In this document: piece by piece, positions 49,678 through 56,838 of the stretch
How the letters are laid out: each line of letters opens with the position of its first letter
Numbering within the stretch: position 1 is the stretch's first letter
Origin: an uncultured Draconibacterium sp.
GTDB taxonomy: Bacteria > Bacteroidota > Bacteroidia > Bacteroidales > Prolixibacteraceae
Length of the DNA: 64,000 nt
Reading direction: 5' to 3'
Assembly (NCBI RefSeq): GCF_963675585.1
Contig: NZ_OY776414.1
Coordinates: forward strand, 2,955,001-3,019,000
The notes under the pieces: generated by a model
What the model saw: only the letters and a program-made list of their open reading frames with translations
The model's database searches: none
What the model was told of the DNA's origin: nothing
Translations under genes and position numbers: made by a program

Positions 49678-49780
49678 GGGTGCGCATGGTTGGTTAGGCC
49701 AAGCACCCTAAATTTTTCGGGAAATTTTAATCCCCGAATTTGTCGACACCCAAGCTTCAACCCGGTTACTGTTGAAGCTT
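49678..49780 (-). other. Two hairpins between cysJ and cysI
   Basis: AAGCTTCAA/TTGAAGCTT (49752-49780, 9-bp perfect arms) and GGGTGC/GCACCC (49678-49708). They may stabilise the cysJ 3' end or tune the cysJ:cysI ratio. No T-run follows, so they are probably not terminators. Confidence 0.5.
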
Positions 49781-49788
49781 ATGTCTAC

Positions 49789-51597
49789 TTAATAAACATC
49801 GGTTTGGAAACGTTTCTCACGTTTCAGATTTTTCACATATTTTTCTGCTTGTTCTTCGGTTACTCCGCCCTGTGTTTGTATAATTTCCAGCAGCGTTTTG
49901 TTCACATCTTTTGCCATGTATTTCATATCGCCACACAGGTAAAAATGAGCGCCGTTTTCAATCCATTCAAAAACCTCTTTCTGATTCTCTTTTAATTTGT
50001 GCTGCACATAAATTTTCTCTTCCTGATCGCGTGAAAAGGCCACATCCAGTTTGCTTAAATGTTCCGATTTTAATAGCTTTTGCCATTCGGACTGGTAGAG
50101 AAAATCGGAGCTAAAACGGCGATCGCCAAAAAACAACCACGACTCACCTTTAACTCCAAGACTTTCGCGATGCTGCATAAAAGCCCGGTAAGGAGCAACA
50201 CCGGTTCCGGCGCCAACCATAATTATTTTTGATCCGTTAGCCGGAAGTTTAAACGATGGATTTTTATCGACGTAAATAGGAAGCTGATCGTCAATTTCTA
50301 TTGTATCAGCAAGATGAGATGAACACGCCCCGTTTCTTAAACGGTCTTTACGCTCGTAGCGCACAACTGAAACGGTTACATGCACTTCTTCCCCAACGCT
50401 TTCCATACTCGACGAAATGGAATACAATCGCGGAGGAATAGGACGCAATACTTCTGCCAGTTTATTGGCGTTCCATTCAAAAGGAAAATCTTCCAGCAGA
50501 TCAAGTACATCGTGGCCGTATAAATAATCATCGGACAACTTATCGTCGTTGATAATTTTTGCCAACTCCGGATTTTTAACTTTTTCCTGGTACTTTTTAA
50601 GCACATCAAAAGTCAGCGTTGTAATTTCCAGGTGATGAGAAAAAGCATCTTTTATTGTAATCTCGTCCTCTTTTACATCTACTTTTTGTTCCGGATTAAA
50701 ACCGGTTTTCTCAAGAATTTGCTCCACCAGTGCTTCCGGATTTTTTGCAAATATTCCGATGGAATCACCTGGTTCGTATTCCAGCCCCGAACCTTCAAGC
50801 GACAACTCCACATGGTATACTTCCTTGTCCGAATCGCGTCCGGTAATTTTTACTTTCTCGAGCACCGTTGCCATGTATGGATTTGATTTTGAAAACTCAT
50901 CAAAAGCCAACGAACTTCCTTCCGACACTATACCTGCAGAAGTGACTGTTGAAACCGATGCTTGCTCTGCCGGTTGCGCCGACAAAAGACTTACAAGAAA
51001 ATTATTCATCCAGATTTCGGCGTCGCGGTCGTAATCCACATCGCATTTTGCCAACGAACAAACCGAATGCGCACCCAAAGCTTTTAAAGCTGAATAAATA
51101 TCTTCTCCGGTTTTACAAAAATGCTTATACGTTTTGTCACCCATCGCTAAAACCGAATAATTCAGTTTCTCCAATTGCGGAGCACGTGTTCCAGTAACAA
51201 ATTTGTAAAAATCTTCAGCCATATCAGGCGGTTCTCCTTCGCCATGTGTACTCACGATAATGGCTACGTTTTCTTCTTCTTTCAGCTTTTTGTAGTTAAA
51301 ATCGTACATGCTAAGAACCTGCGCATTGATGTTCTTATTCGTCGCTTTTTGGGCCAGTTTTTCAGCCAAACCATGCGAATGTCCGGTTTCGGTACCGTAA
51401 AGAATGGTAAGTTTTGTAGAACTTTCAGGCAGTACCACAGCAGCAGGTTGCGGTGAAACGGCAACTCCACCTTCTACAGCCAACCTTCCTTCGAGGTAGC
51501 CGCTCAGCCATAAAATCTGTTCTTTTGTTAAGCCGGGCAACAGCTGATTTAAAGTCGCTAACTGTTGCTCGTTAAATGGTTTTGTTTTCAAACTCAT
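49789..51597 (-). CDS. cysJ: Sulfite reductase flavoprotein subunit
   Basis: 602 residues. Flavodoxin-type FMN domain (ILYGTETGHSHGLAEKLAQ; STHGEGEPPDMAEDFYKF), FAD-binding reductase domain (RLYSISSSMES; NGACSSHLAD) and NADPH-binding C-terminus (MVGAGTGVAPYRAFMQ; YLCGDMKYMAKDV). It passes electrons from NADPH to CysI. It starts 8 bases after the precorrin-2 dehydrogenase gene. Confidence 0.95.
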   Translation of the reverse strand: MSLKTKPFNEQQLATLNQLLPGLTKEQILWLSGYLEGRLAVEGGVAVSPQPAAVVLPESSTKLTILYGTETGHSHGLAEKLAQKATNKNINAQVLSMYDFNYKKLKEEENVAIIVSTHGEGEPPDMAEDFYKFVTGTRAPQLEKLNYSVLAMGDKTYKHFCKTGEDIYSALKALGAHSVCSLAKCDVDYDRDAEIWMNNFLVSLLSAQPAEQASVSTVTSAGIVSEGSSLAFDEFSKSNPYMATVLEKVKITGRDSDKEVYHVELSLEGSGLEYEPGDSIGIFAKNPEALVEQILEKTGFNPEQKVDVKEDEITIKDAFSHHLEITTLTFDVLKKYQEKVKNPELAKIINDDKLSDDYLYGHDVLDLLEDFPFEWNANKLAEVLRPIPPRLYSISSSMESVGEEVHVTVSVVRYERKDRLRNGACSSHLADTIEIDDQLPIYVDKNPSFKLPANGSKIIMVGAGTGVAPYRAFMQHRESLGVKGESWLFFGDRRFSSDFLYQSEWQKLLKSEHLSKLDVAFSRDQEEKIYVQHKLKENQKEVFEWIENGAHFYLCGDMKYMAKDVNKTLLEIIQTQGGVTEEQAEKYVKNLKREKRFQTDVY

Positions 51598-51605
51598 TTT
51601 GTATT

Positions 51606-52067
51606 TTAATTTATCTGTAATTTGTCTTTAATCAGGTTTCTAATCCGAATCGATTCGTATACATTTTCGCCATTCGATGCTACCGCAATTGTAATGTTGC
51701 CTTGTTTGTGTATGGCCGGCGATACAAACTGGCAGAGGTCGGGTTTGTCGTGAATATTTACCAAAACGCCCGCTTCCTTGCAATCCTTTACAATTTGCTT
51801 GTCAAGCTCATCATTGTTTAAACACGAATAAAGCATCATATAGTTTTGCAGGTACTTTTTATCGTACGCTGTTTCGAAATACTTCACTCCGCTATTTTTA
51901 ATTTCTTCGCACACTTTCAATGCTAGTATTTCTACCACTGCATCAAAGCGCTGAAGAATTTTAAGCTTTTTAAACGCATCTTGCCCGCCACCAACAATCA
52001 GTATTTTTTGATCTGCAATATTTATCGATATGGGTAAAAAATTCTTTTTCATCTTTGTAGAAGTCAA
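51606..52067 (-). CDS. Precorrin-2 dehydrogenase (short Met8/CysG-N type)
   Basis: About 153 residues. Rossmann start FLPISINIADQKILIVGGGQDAFKKLKIL and PAIHKQGNITIAVASNG are the hallmarks of the CysG N-terminal/Met8 dehydrogenase. It should oxidise precorrin-2 to sirohydrochlorin for the siroheme of CysI. It is shorter than full Met8/CysG-N (about 200), so the chelatase step may need another protein. It overlaps the upstream DUF2061 gene by 4 bases. An internal start five codons in (MKKNFLPISI) is equally plausible. Confidence 0.87.
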   Translation of the reverse strand: MTSTKMKKNFLPISINIADQKILIVGGGQDAFKKLKILQRFDAVVEILALKVCEEIKNSGVKYFETAYDKKYLQNYMMLYSCLNNDELDKQIVKDCKEAGVLVNIHDKPDLCQFVSPAIHKQGNITIAVASNGENVYESIRIRNLIKDKLQIN

Positions 52068-52321
52068 ATTTCATATTCAATAGGCGTTTCTTTAACACGT
52101 CCGAAGTTGCTTTTGTTCCACGCCCGCTCGTGAAAAAAATAAAGTATCATTTTTGTAAACACCTCAACACCTCCAATTGTAACTGCAAAATTTATGTCGC
52201 CCACTACAAACCACGAGATAATGATGGTATCGATGGTTCCAAGTGTTCGCCACGAAATTGTTTTTAAAATGCTCCTCCTCTTCCGATCAACCAGTTTTAC
52301 ATTATTTTCAACTTTCTCCAT
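52064..52321 (-). CDS. DUF2061 small membrane protein
   Basis: 85 residues with two hydrophobic segments and the DUF2061 pattern SILKTISWRTLGTIDTIIISWFVVGD and FTKMILYFFHERAWNKSNFGR. The family is of unknown function and is repeatedly found with sulfate-assimilation genes. It is the first structural gene of the operon and overlaps the next by 4 bases. It begins about 98 bases past the attenuator terminator. Confidence 0.85.
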   Translation of the reverse strand: MEKVENNVKLVDRKRRSILKTISWRTLGTIDTIIISWFVVGDINFAVTIGGVEVFTKMILYFFHERAWNKSNFGRVKETPIEYEI

Positions 52322-52418
52322 TTGATTGATTTGTTTTTGAAAATTTCAATCTCATTTATACTATTTTACAGCTACATCCTCATTTTTTTCTGGTATTACC
52401 CCGGCCTTGAACTGTTAT

Positions 52419-52451
52419 AAAAAAAAAGCCCTCCTGCAACTGCAGAAGGGC
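52419..52451 (-). terminator. Attenuator terminator of the sulfite/siroheme operon
   Basis: On the minus strand GCCCTTCTGCA and TGCAGGAGGGC pair over 11 positions (one G-U), followed by nine T's. It lies after the leader ORF and before the DUF2061 gene. Its 5' arm can instead pair with TGCAGAAGG in the leader ORF (52493-52501). Confidence 0.85.
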
Positions 52452-52478
52452 GAACAAATATTAGTAGTTATAAGCTAT

Positions 52479-52577
52479 TTACATATCAATTTCCTTCTGC
52501 ATAAAATCGGCACAACAACACATATACATCATACATGTCATGGAATTCAATTTTATTTCAGAAGAATTTATTTTCAT
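52479..52577 (-). CDS. Cys/Met-rich leader peptide of the sulfite-reduction operon
   Basis: A 32-residue ORF from the ATG at 52577 to the TAA at 52479. Its core reads MTCMMYMCCCADF, with four cysteines, three of them consecutive TGT codons (52512-52520), and seven methionines. Ten bases past the Cys triplet, TGCAGAAGG (52501-52493) is a perfect 9-base complement of the 5' arm of the terminator at 52419-52451. In the classical model, ribosome stalling at Cys codons when cysteine is scarce leaves this segment free to disrupt the terminator. Rapid translation to the stop covers it and lets the terminator form. The genes controlled make sulfide for cysteine, so the logic fits. Cys codons rule out chance less strictly than the combined layout does. 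Confidence 0.82.
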   Translation of the reverse strand: MKINSSEIKLNSMTCMMYMCCCADFMQKEIDM

Positions 52578-52594
52578 AATCATCAAGCATAAAC

Positions 52595-52622
52595 GTGACT
52601 TTTGTCACACTTTGCAAATGTA
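52595..52622 (-). promoter_or_regulatory. Leader promoter -7 box and CRP/FNR-like palindrome
   Basis: TACATTTG on the minus strand (52622-52615) matches TAnnTTTG; a TTTG lies upstream, but the spacing (about 15) is short. Immediately downstream, at 52595-52608, GTGAC-TTTT-GTCAC gives GTGA-N6-TCAC, the CRP/FNR-family half-site arrangement. It overlaps the expected start site, where a bound regulator would repress. Confidence 0.45.
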
Positions 52623-52903
52623 AATCTTTATTTCAGACAAAAAAGACTTTTAATGATTTTTTTTTATCCAGTCTAAATAAATTAACAAAACATACAAATA
52701 ATCATTCCCTTCATGCTTTCAACTGTATTTTTTTTGGTTCTTTTTGCAGCAAAATTCAAGGCATAGGCAAGTACGCTTATTTATAATGATTTCAGACAAT
52801 AACATTTATTAACAAAACCCGCTTAAACACTGTGATATAGAGCATTAACACAAATCAGCAATTAGGGCCGGATAATATATTTTTTCATGCTGATTTTAGC
52901 TTG

Positions 52904-52933
52904 TTGATTGTTAACAAATTATTACTATTTTTG
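52904..52933 (+). promoter_or_regulatory. Promoter of the EF-G paralogue
   Basis: TTG (52904-52906), a 19-base spacer and TATTTTTG (52926-52933): exact Bacteroidota consensus. The start near 52940 leaves a leader of about 55 bases before the ATG at 52996. Confidence 0.7.
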
Positions 52934-52995
52934 AAATCCTTGCTTCCAAAAAAGAAGATTACAAGGATTTAACAAATCAATAAAACTGATATAAT

Positions 52996-55152
52996 ATGAA
53001 GGTTTATAAAACTGAAGAAATTCGGAACATTGCTTTAATTGGTAATGCCGGCAGTGGGAAAACCACCCTTGCAGAAGCTATGCTTTTTGAGGGTGGAATT
53101 ATAAGTCGCAGAGGTGAAGTAACCGCAAAAAATACGGTTTCTGACTACACACAAATCGAGCAGGATTATGGCAATTCTGTTTTTTCTACTCTATTATATA
53201 CTGAATACAACGGGAAAAAAATCAACATTCTTGATACTCCCGGAATGGATGACCTATGCGGAAGTGTTGTTCAGGCATTGAGTGTAACTGCATTAAGCTT
53301 GATTACTATAAATGCATCGAACGGTGTTGAAGCCGGAACAGAAGCAGCGGGTCGTCAGGCCGCAGCAGCCGACACTCCACTTGTTTTTGTTTTTAATCAG
53401 TTAGACCACGATAATTCAAATTTCGACAGTACTTTAGACCAATGTAAATCAGCTTTCGGTAACAAAGTAACCGTAGTACAATATCCGGTTGATGCCGGCG
53501 CAACTTTCTCTTCAATTATTGATGTTTTGAAGATGAAAATGTATAAGTATCCAAAAGGCGGAGGTACTCCTGAAATTTTGGACATTCCGGCTTCGGAAAA
53601 AGACAAAGCCGACGAATTGCACAACGAACTGGTTGAGATGGCAGCCGAAAACGAAGAAGCTTTAATGGAGCTTTACTTCGACAAAGGTACGCTTAGCGAA
53701 GACGAAATGCGCAAAGGGATTAAACTGGGTATGTTGGAACGTGGAATTTTCCCTGTATTCTGTACCTGCGCCAAACAAAACATTGGAGTTGGTCGTTTGA
53801 TGGAGTTTATTACCAATATTTCTCCGGCACCAAGCGAGAAAAAAATGACAGAAATAGTAAAAGGCAAAGAAGTGAAGATGGATGCTTCTGACACCCCAAG
53901 TATTTTTGTTTTTAAAACTTCTGTTGAATCACACGTTGGCGAGATTACATACTTTAAAGTAATGTCGGGAACCATTACAGAAGGTTTGGATTTAGTAAAT
54001 AGCAAATCGGGAAATAAAGAACGTTTATCACAGGTATTTGTATCGGCCGGTAAAAACCGCGAGAAAGTTGAAAAACTGGTAGCAGGTGATTTAGGTTGTA
54101 CCGTAAAACTAAAAGAAACCAAATACAACCAGACATTATCGCCAAAAGAAGCCGGTATAAAGTTTAAGGAAATTACATTCCCTGCATCGCGCCACACAGT
54201 TGCCGTTAAGGCAAAAAATGATTCGGACGATGAAAAAGTAGGAGAAATTTTAAGTAAGATTAAATACGAAGATCCAACCTACGTAATTGAATATTCAAAA
54301 GAATTAAAACAATTGCTGGTTCACGGACAGGGCGAATACCACTTGAACGTTTTGAAATGGTATTTTGATACCGTTTACAAAATTGATGTTGATTATTTGG
54401 CTCCAAAAATTCCTTATCGTGAAACGATTACCAAGTTTGCCCAGGCTGATTATCGCCATAAAAAACAATCGGGCGGATCAGGACAATTTGGTGAGGTACA
54501 TTTAATTATCGAACCATACGAACCAGGCTCAGAACCTAAAAAAATGTTCAAGTTTGGCGACAAAGAGCAAAAATTATCTGTTCGTGCCGTTGAAGAACAT
54601 GAACTACCCTGGGGTGGAAAATTGATTTTCTGCAACTGTATTGTTGGAGGTTCTATCGACGCTCGTTTCCTTCCTGCCATTCTGAAAGGAATTATGGAAA
54701 AAATGAACGAAGGCCCGCTTACCGGATCGTATGCACGTGATATCCGCGTATATGTGTACGACGGTAAAATGCACCCGGTTGATTCAAACGAAATTTCGTT
54801 TAAACTGGCCGGACGTAATGCATTTAGCATGGCCTTTAAAAATGCCGGTGCAAAAATTCTTGAACCTATTTACGATCTTGAAGTTTGGACACCATCAGAC
54901 CGCATGGGTGATGTAATGAGTGACCTTCAGGGACGTCGTGCCATGATTATGGGTATGGGTTCGGAAAAAGGCCTGGAGAAAATTTCGGCCAAAGTTCCGT
55001 TAAAGGAAATGAACAAGTATACCACATCCCTGAGTTCGATTACAGGTGGACGCGGTGTATTTAAAATGAAATTCGACGATTACGAAAAAGTACCTGCCGA
55101 TGTTCAAGACGAATTGCTGAAAGCATACGAAGCAGAGCAGGAAGAAGAATAG
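52996..55152 (+). CDS. fusA2: EF-G paralogue (EF-G2 type) with altered GTPase site
   Basis: 718 residues with the EF-G domain order, but the nucleotide site differs from the housekeeping copy. G1 is GNAGSGKT (16-23) instead of [10 protein letters not shown]3 is DTPGMDD (80-86) with Met84 in place of the catalytic His. G4 is NQLD (134-137) instead of NKMD. Domain IV/V are well kept (RYKKQSGG-like HKKQSGGSGQFGEV, YDLEVWTPSDRMGDVMSDLQGRRAMIMGM). In Bacteroides a comparable EF-G2 supports translation with little GTP hydrolysis during carbon starvation; the same role here is inferred. It has its own promoter and terminator. Confidence 0.88.
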   Translation: MKVYKTEEIRNIALIGNAGSGKTTLAEAMLFEGGIISRRGEVTAKNTVSDYTQIEQDYGNSVFSTLLYTEYNGKKINILDTPGMDDLCGSVVQALSVTALSLITINASNGVEAGTEAAGRQAAAADTPLVFVFNQLDHDNSNFDSTLDQCKSAFGNKVTVVQYPVDAGATFSSIIDVLKMKMYKYPKGGGTPEILDIPASEKDKADELHNELVEMAAENEEALMELYFDKGTLSEDEMRKGIKLGMLERGIFPVFCTCAKQNIGVGRLMEFITNISPAPSEKKMTEIVKGKEVKMDASDTPSIFVFKTSVESHVGEITYFKVMSGTITEGLDLVNSKSGNKERLSQVFVSAGKNREKVEKLVAGDLGCTVKLKETKYNQTLSPKEAGIKFKEITFPASRHTVAVKAKNDSDDEKVGEILSKIKYEDPTYVIEYSKELKQLLVHGQGEYHLNVLKWYFDTVYKIDVDYLAPKIPYRETITKFAQADYRHKKQSGGSGQFGEVHLIIEPYEPGSEPKKMFKFGDKEQKLSVRAVEEHELPWGGKLIFCNCIVGGSIDARFLPAILKGIMEKMNEGPLTGSYARDIRVYVYDGKMHPVDSNEISFKLAGRNAFSMAFKNAGAKILEPIYDLEVWTPSDRMGDVMSDLQGRRAMIMGMGSEKGLEKISAKVPLKEMNKYTTSLSSITGGRGVFKMKFDDYEKVPADVQDELLKAYEAEQEEE

Positions 55153-55191
55153 ACCATTTTCTAATCCATTTTACTATAAACTAAAATGAAG

Positions 55192-55222
55192 CCCTGGTTC
55201 GTTAATTACGAATCGGGGTTTT
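55192..55222 (+). terminator. Intrinsic terminator after the EF-G paralogue
   Basis: CCCTGGTTCGT pairs with ACGAATCGGGG (11 positions, two G-U wobbles) around a 5-base loop, followed by TTTTTGTTTT. It lies 40 bases after the stop. Confidence 0.8.
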
Positions 55223-55312
55223 TGTTTTATACCACAGTTGGAAAAACCAGTAATTAATTTAAAATTTGCCGCAAACTATTTTCAGCATAAAGAATTAACG
55301 AGCAAAGCTGCT

Positions 55313-55780
55313 ATGAAAAAAACCAATGCCATGCGAATCCTCGATCGCTCCAAAGTAAGCTACAACGCAATTACGTATCAGGTTGACGAGTCGGATTTGA
55401 GTGCAAGTCATGTGGCAGAAAGTTTACATCAGGATGTTTCGAAAGTATTTAAAACGCTTGTGCTTGAAGGCGACAAAACAGGTTTTATTGTGGCTTGCAT
55501 TCCCGGAGCAGAAGAAGTACACCTTAAAAACTTGGCAGCACTAAGTGGCAATAAAAAGTGTGCCATGATCCCCATGAAAGACATTCTTAAAGTTACCGGT
55601 TACATTCGTGGCGGCTGTTCTCCTTTTGGCATGAAAAAACAATTTCCGACTTTTATCGATGAAAGTGTTTTACTTTTTAACAAAGTATATGTTAGTGCCG
55701 GGGTACGTGGCATGCAAGTTGAAATCTCCCCTGCCGATCTGATTCAATTAACCCGTGGGAAAACAGGTAAAATAACCTAA
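55313..55780 (+). CDS. ybaK: Cys-tRNA(Pro)/YbaK-type deacylase
   Basis: 155 residues from the ATG at 55313 (MKKTNAMRILDRSKVSY). An earlier ATG at 55238 is rejected because it overlaps the terminator tail and adds residues foreign to the family. YbaK/EbsC landmarks: VFKTLVLEGDKTGFIVACIPG, GYIRGGCSPFGMKKQFPTFIDES and SAGVRGMQVEISPADL. The enzyme hydrolyses Cys mischarged on tRNA(Pro). Confidence 0.92.
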   Translation: MKKTNAMRILDRSKVSYNAITYQVDESDLSASHVAESLHQDVSKVFKTLVLEGDKTGFIVACIPGAEEVHLKNLAALSGNKKCAMIPMKDILKVTGYIRGGCSPFGMKKQFPTFIDESVLLFNKVYVSAGVRGMQVEISPADLIQLTRGKTGKIT

Positions 55781-55851
55781 GGAAAAAAGCTAACTCAATT
55801 TCGCTCAAATTAATTGCGGAGAACGAGTATTTCGAAAGTGGAAACGATAAA

Positions 55852-56445
55852 CTATTTACGTTGCAACTCCATCCTGGTTTTATGAAGTTCCATGTTCATT
55901 TTAGTGTAGCGATCGAGCGAATTCTTTTTATGTATTTCAAATTCCTCTTTTAGCTCTTCGTATTCCTTTTTGGTTCGAACAGTAATTGTATTGCTACGTT
56001 TAAACAACATAAAAACAATACCGGCCAAGACCAGCACTCCTAGTATAAAAGCATACATTGTATAAGAATATACATTCTTATTAATATTCATACCCAACAC
56101 AGTAATTGAGTTTTGAAGCTTTATACTTTCATCAAGATTTTTCTGAATGGCTGCGGTTTCAGTTTTATTGGTTTTTAATTCGTTTTGAAGCGATGAAACC
56201 TGGTTTAAATGATTGGATACCGCACTTTCCAACACCGAAATAGAATCTGTTAGAGATTTATGAAATTCATCCAGTTGTTGTGGTTTCATAAAATACGAGC
56301 CGCTCCAAAAATTCACATTATTTTTAAACACCTCATACTGATCCTCAATCGTATTTTCACTTTTCCAGGCATTGGTGTTTTTTTGTGCAAATCCCTGGAA
56401 CGAAACGGCAATCAAAAAAAGTAAGACAGCAATAAAACTTTTCAT
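55852..56445 (-). CDS. Secreted-then-anchored coiled-coil protein of unknown function
   Basis: 197 residues. A signal peptide (MKSFIAVLLFLIAVSFQGFAQ) is followed by a region with the aromatic pattern YEVFKNNVNFWSGSYFMKPQQLDEFH. A coiled coil follows (about 60-110), then a membrane helix (about 124-148, YAFILGVLVLAGIVFMLFK) and a charged helical cytoplasmic tail. I do not recognise a functional family. It is convergent with ybaK and separated from the next gene by about 390 bases, in which I see no gene or clear motif. Confidence 0.7.
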   Translation of the reverse strand: MKSFIAVLLFLIAVSFQGFAQKNTNAWKSENTIEDQYEVFKNNVNFWSGSYFMKPQQLDEFHKSLTDSISVLESAVSNHLNQVSSLQNELKTNKTETAAIQKNLDESIKLQNSITVLGMNINKNVYSYTMYAFILGVLVLAGIVFMLFKRSNTITVRTKKEYEELKEEFEIHKKNSLDRYTKMNMELHKTRMELQRK

Positions 56446-56838
56446 ATCTACAAATTAGAATATTCAACTAACGAATAACAATTACAATTGTTGCTTTTAT
56501 TTTAAACTTCAAAGCCGGAAAATATAAAGCATAACAACAAGGCCGGCATGCAAAACAACTGTATTAATTCCAAAAAGCTGTACAAAGATAACTTTTATTT
56601 TTAGTCGCTAAAAACACAATCACAATCCATTTCACTGTACATCAACACATTAATATACTTAATTATTTTATGTATTTATCAGCCAACTTTTTAATCACCG
56701 ATGTTGAACATTTGTTTTTTTCGCTCGTTTAAGATGTAATACTCAAATAAAAATAATGTTACACAGATATAATTACTCTCACAATTTCGATAACTAAAAA
56801 TCAATACTTATTTTGTTGATCCAGAAAGCGTACAATAA
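56446..56838. other. Divergent intergenic region, no gene seen
   Basis: 393 AT-rich bases between divergent starts. It must hold both promoters, but neither box pair matches the -33/-7 consensus with the right spacing. No hairpin or repeat stands out. Confidence 0.5.

Noticed and set aside
49752-49780. Terminator between cysJ and cysI
   Set aside because: The hairpin lacks a T-run on the minus strand, and cysI must be expressed with cysJ, so it is listed as an intercistronic hairpin instead.
52322-52620. A SAM- or cobalamin-type riboswitch upstream of the cys operon
   Set aside because: I see no conserved riboswitch core. The leader ORF with Cys codons and its antiterminator pairing explain the terminator better.
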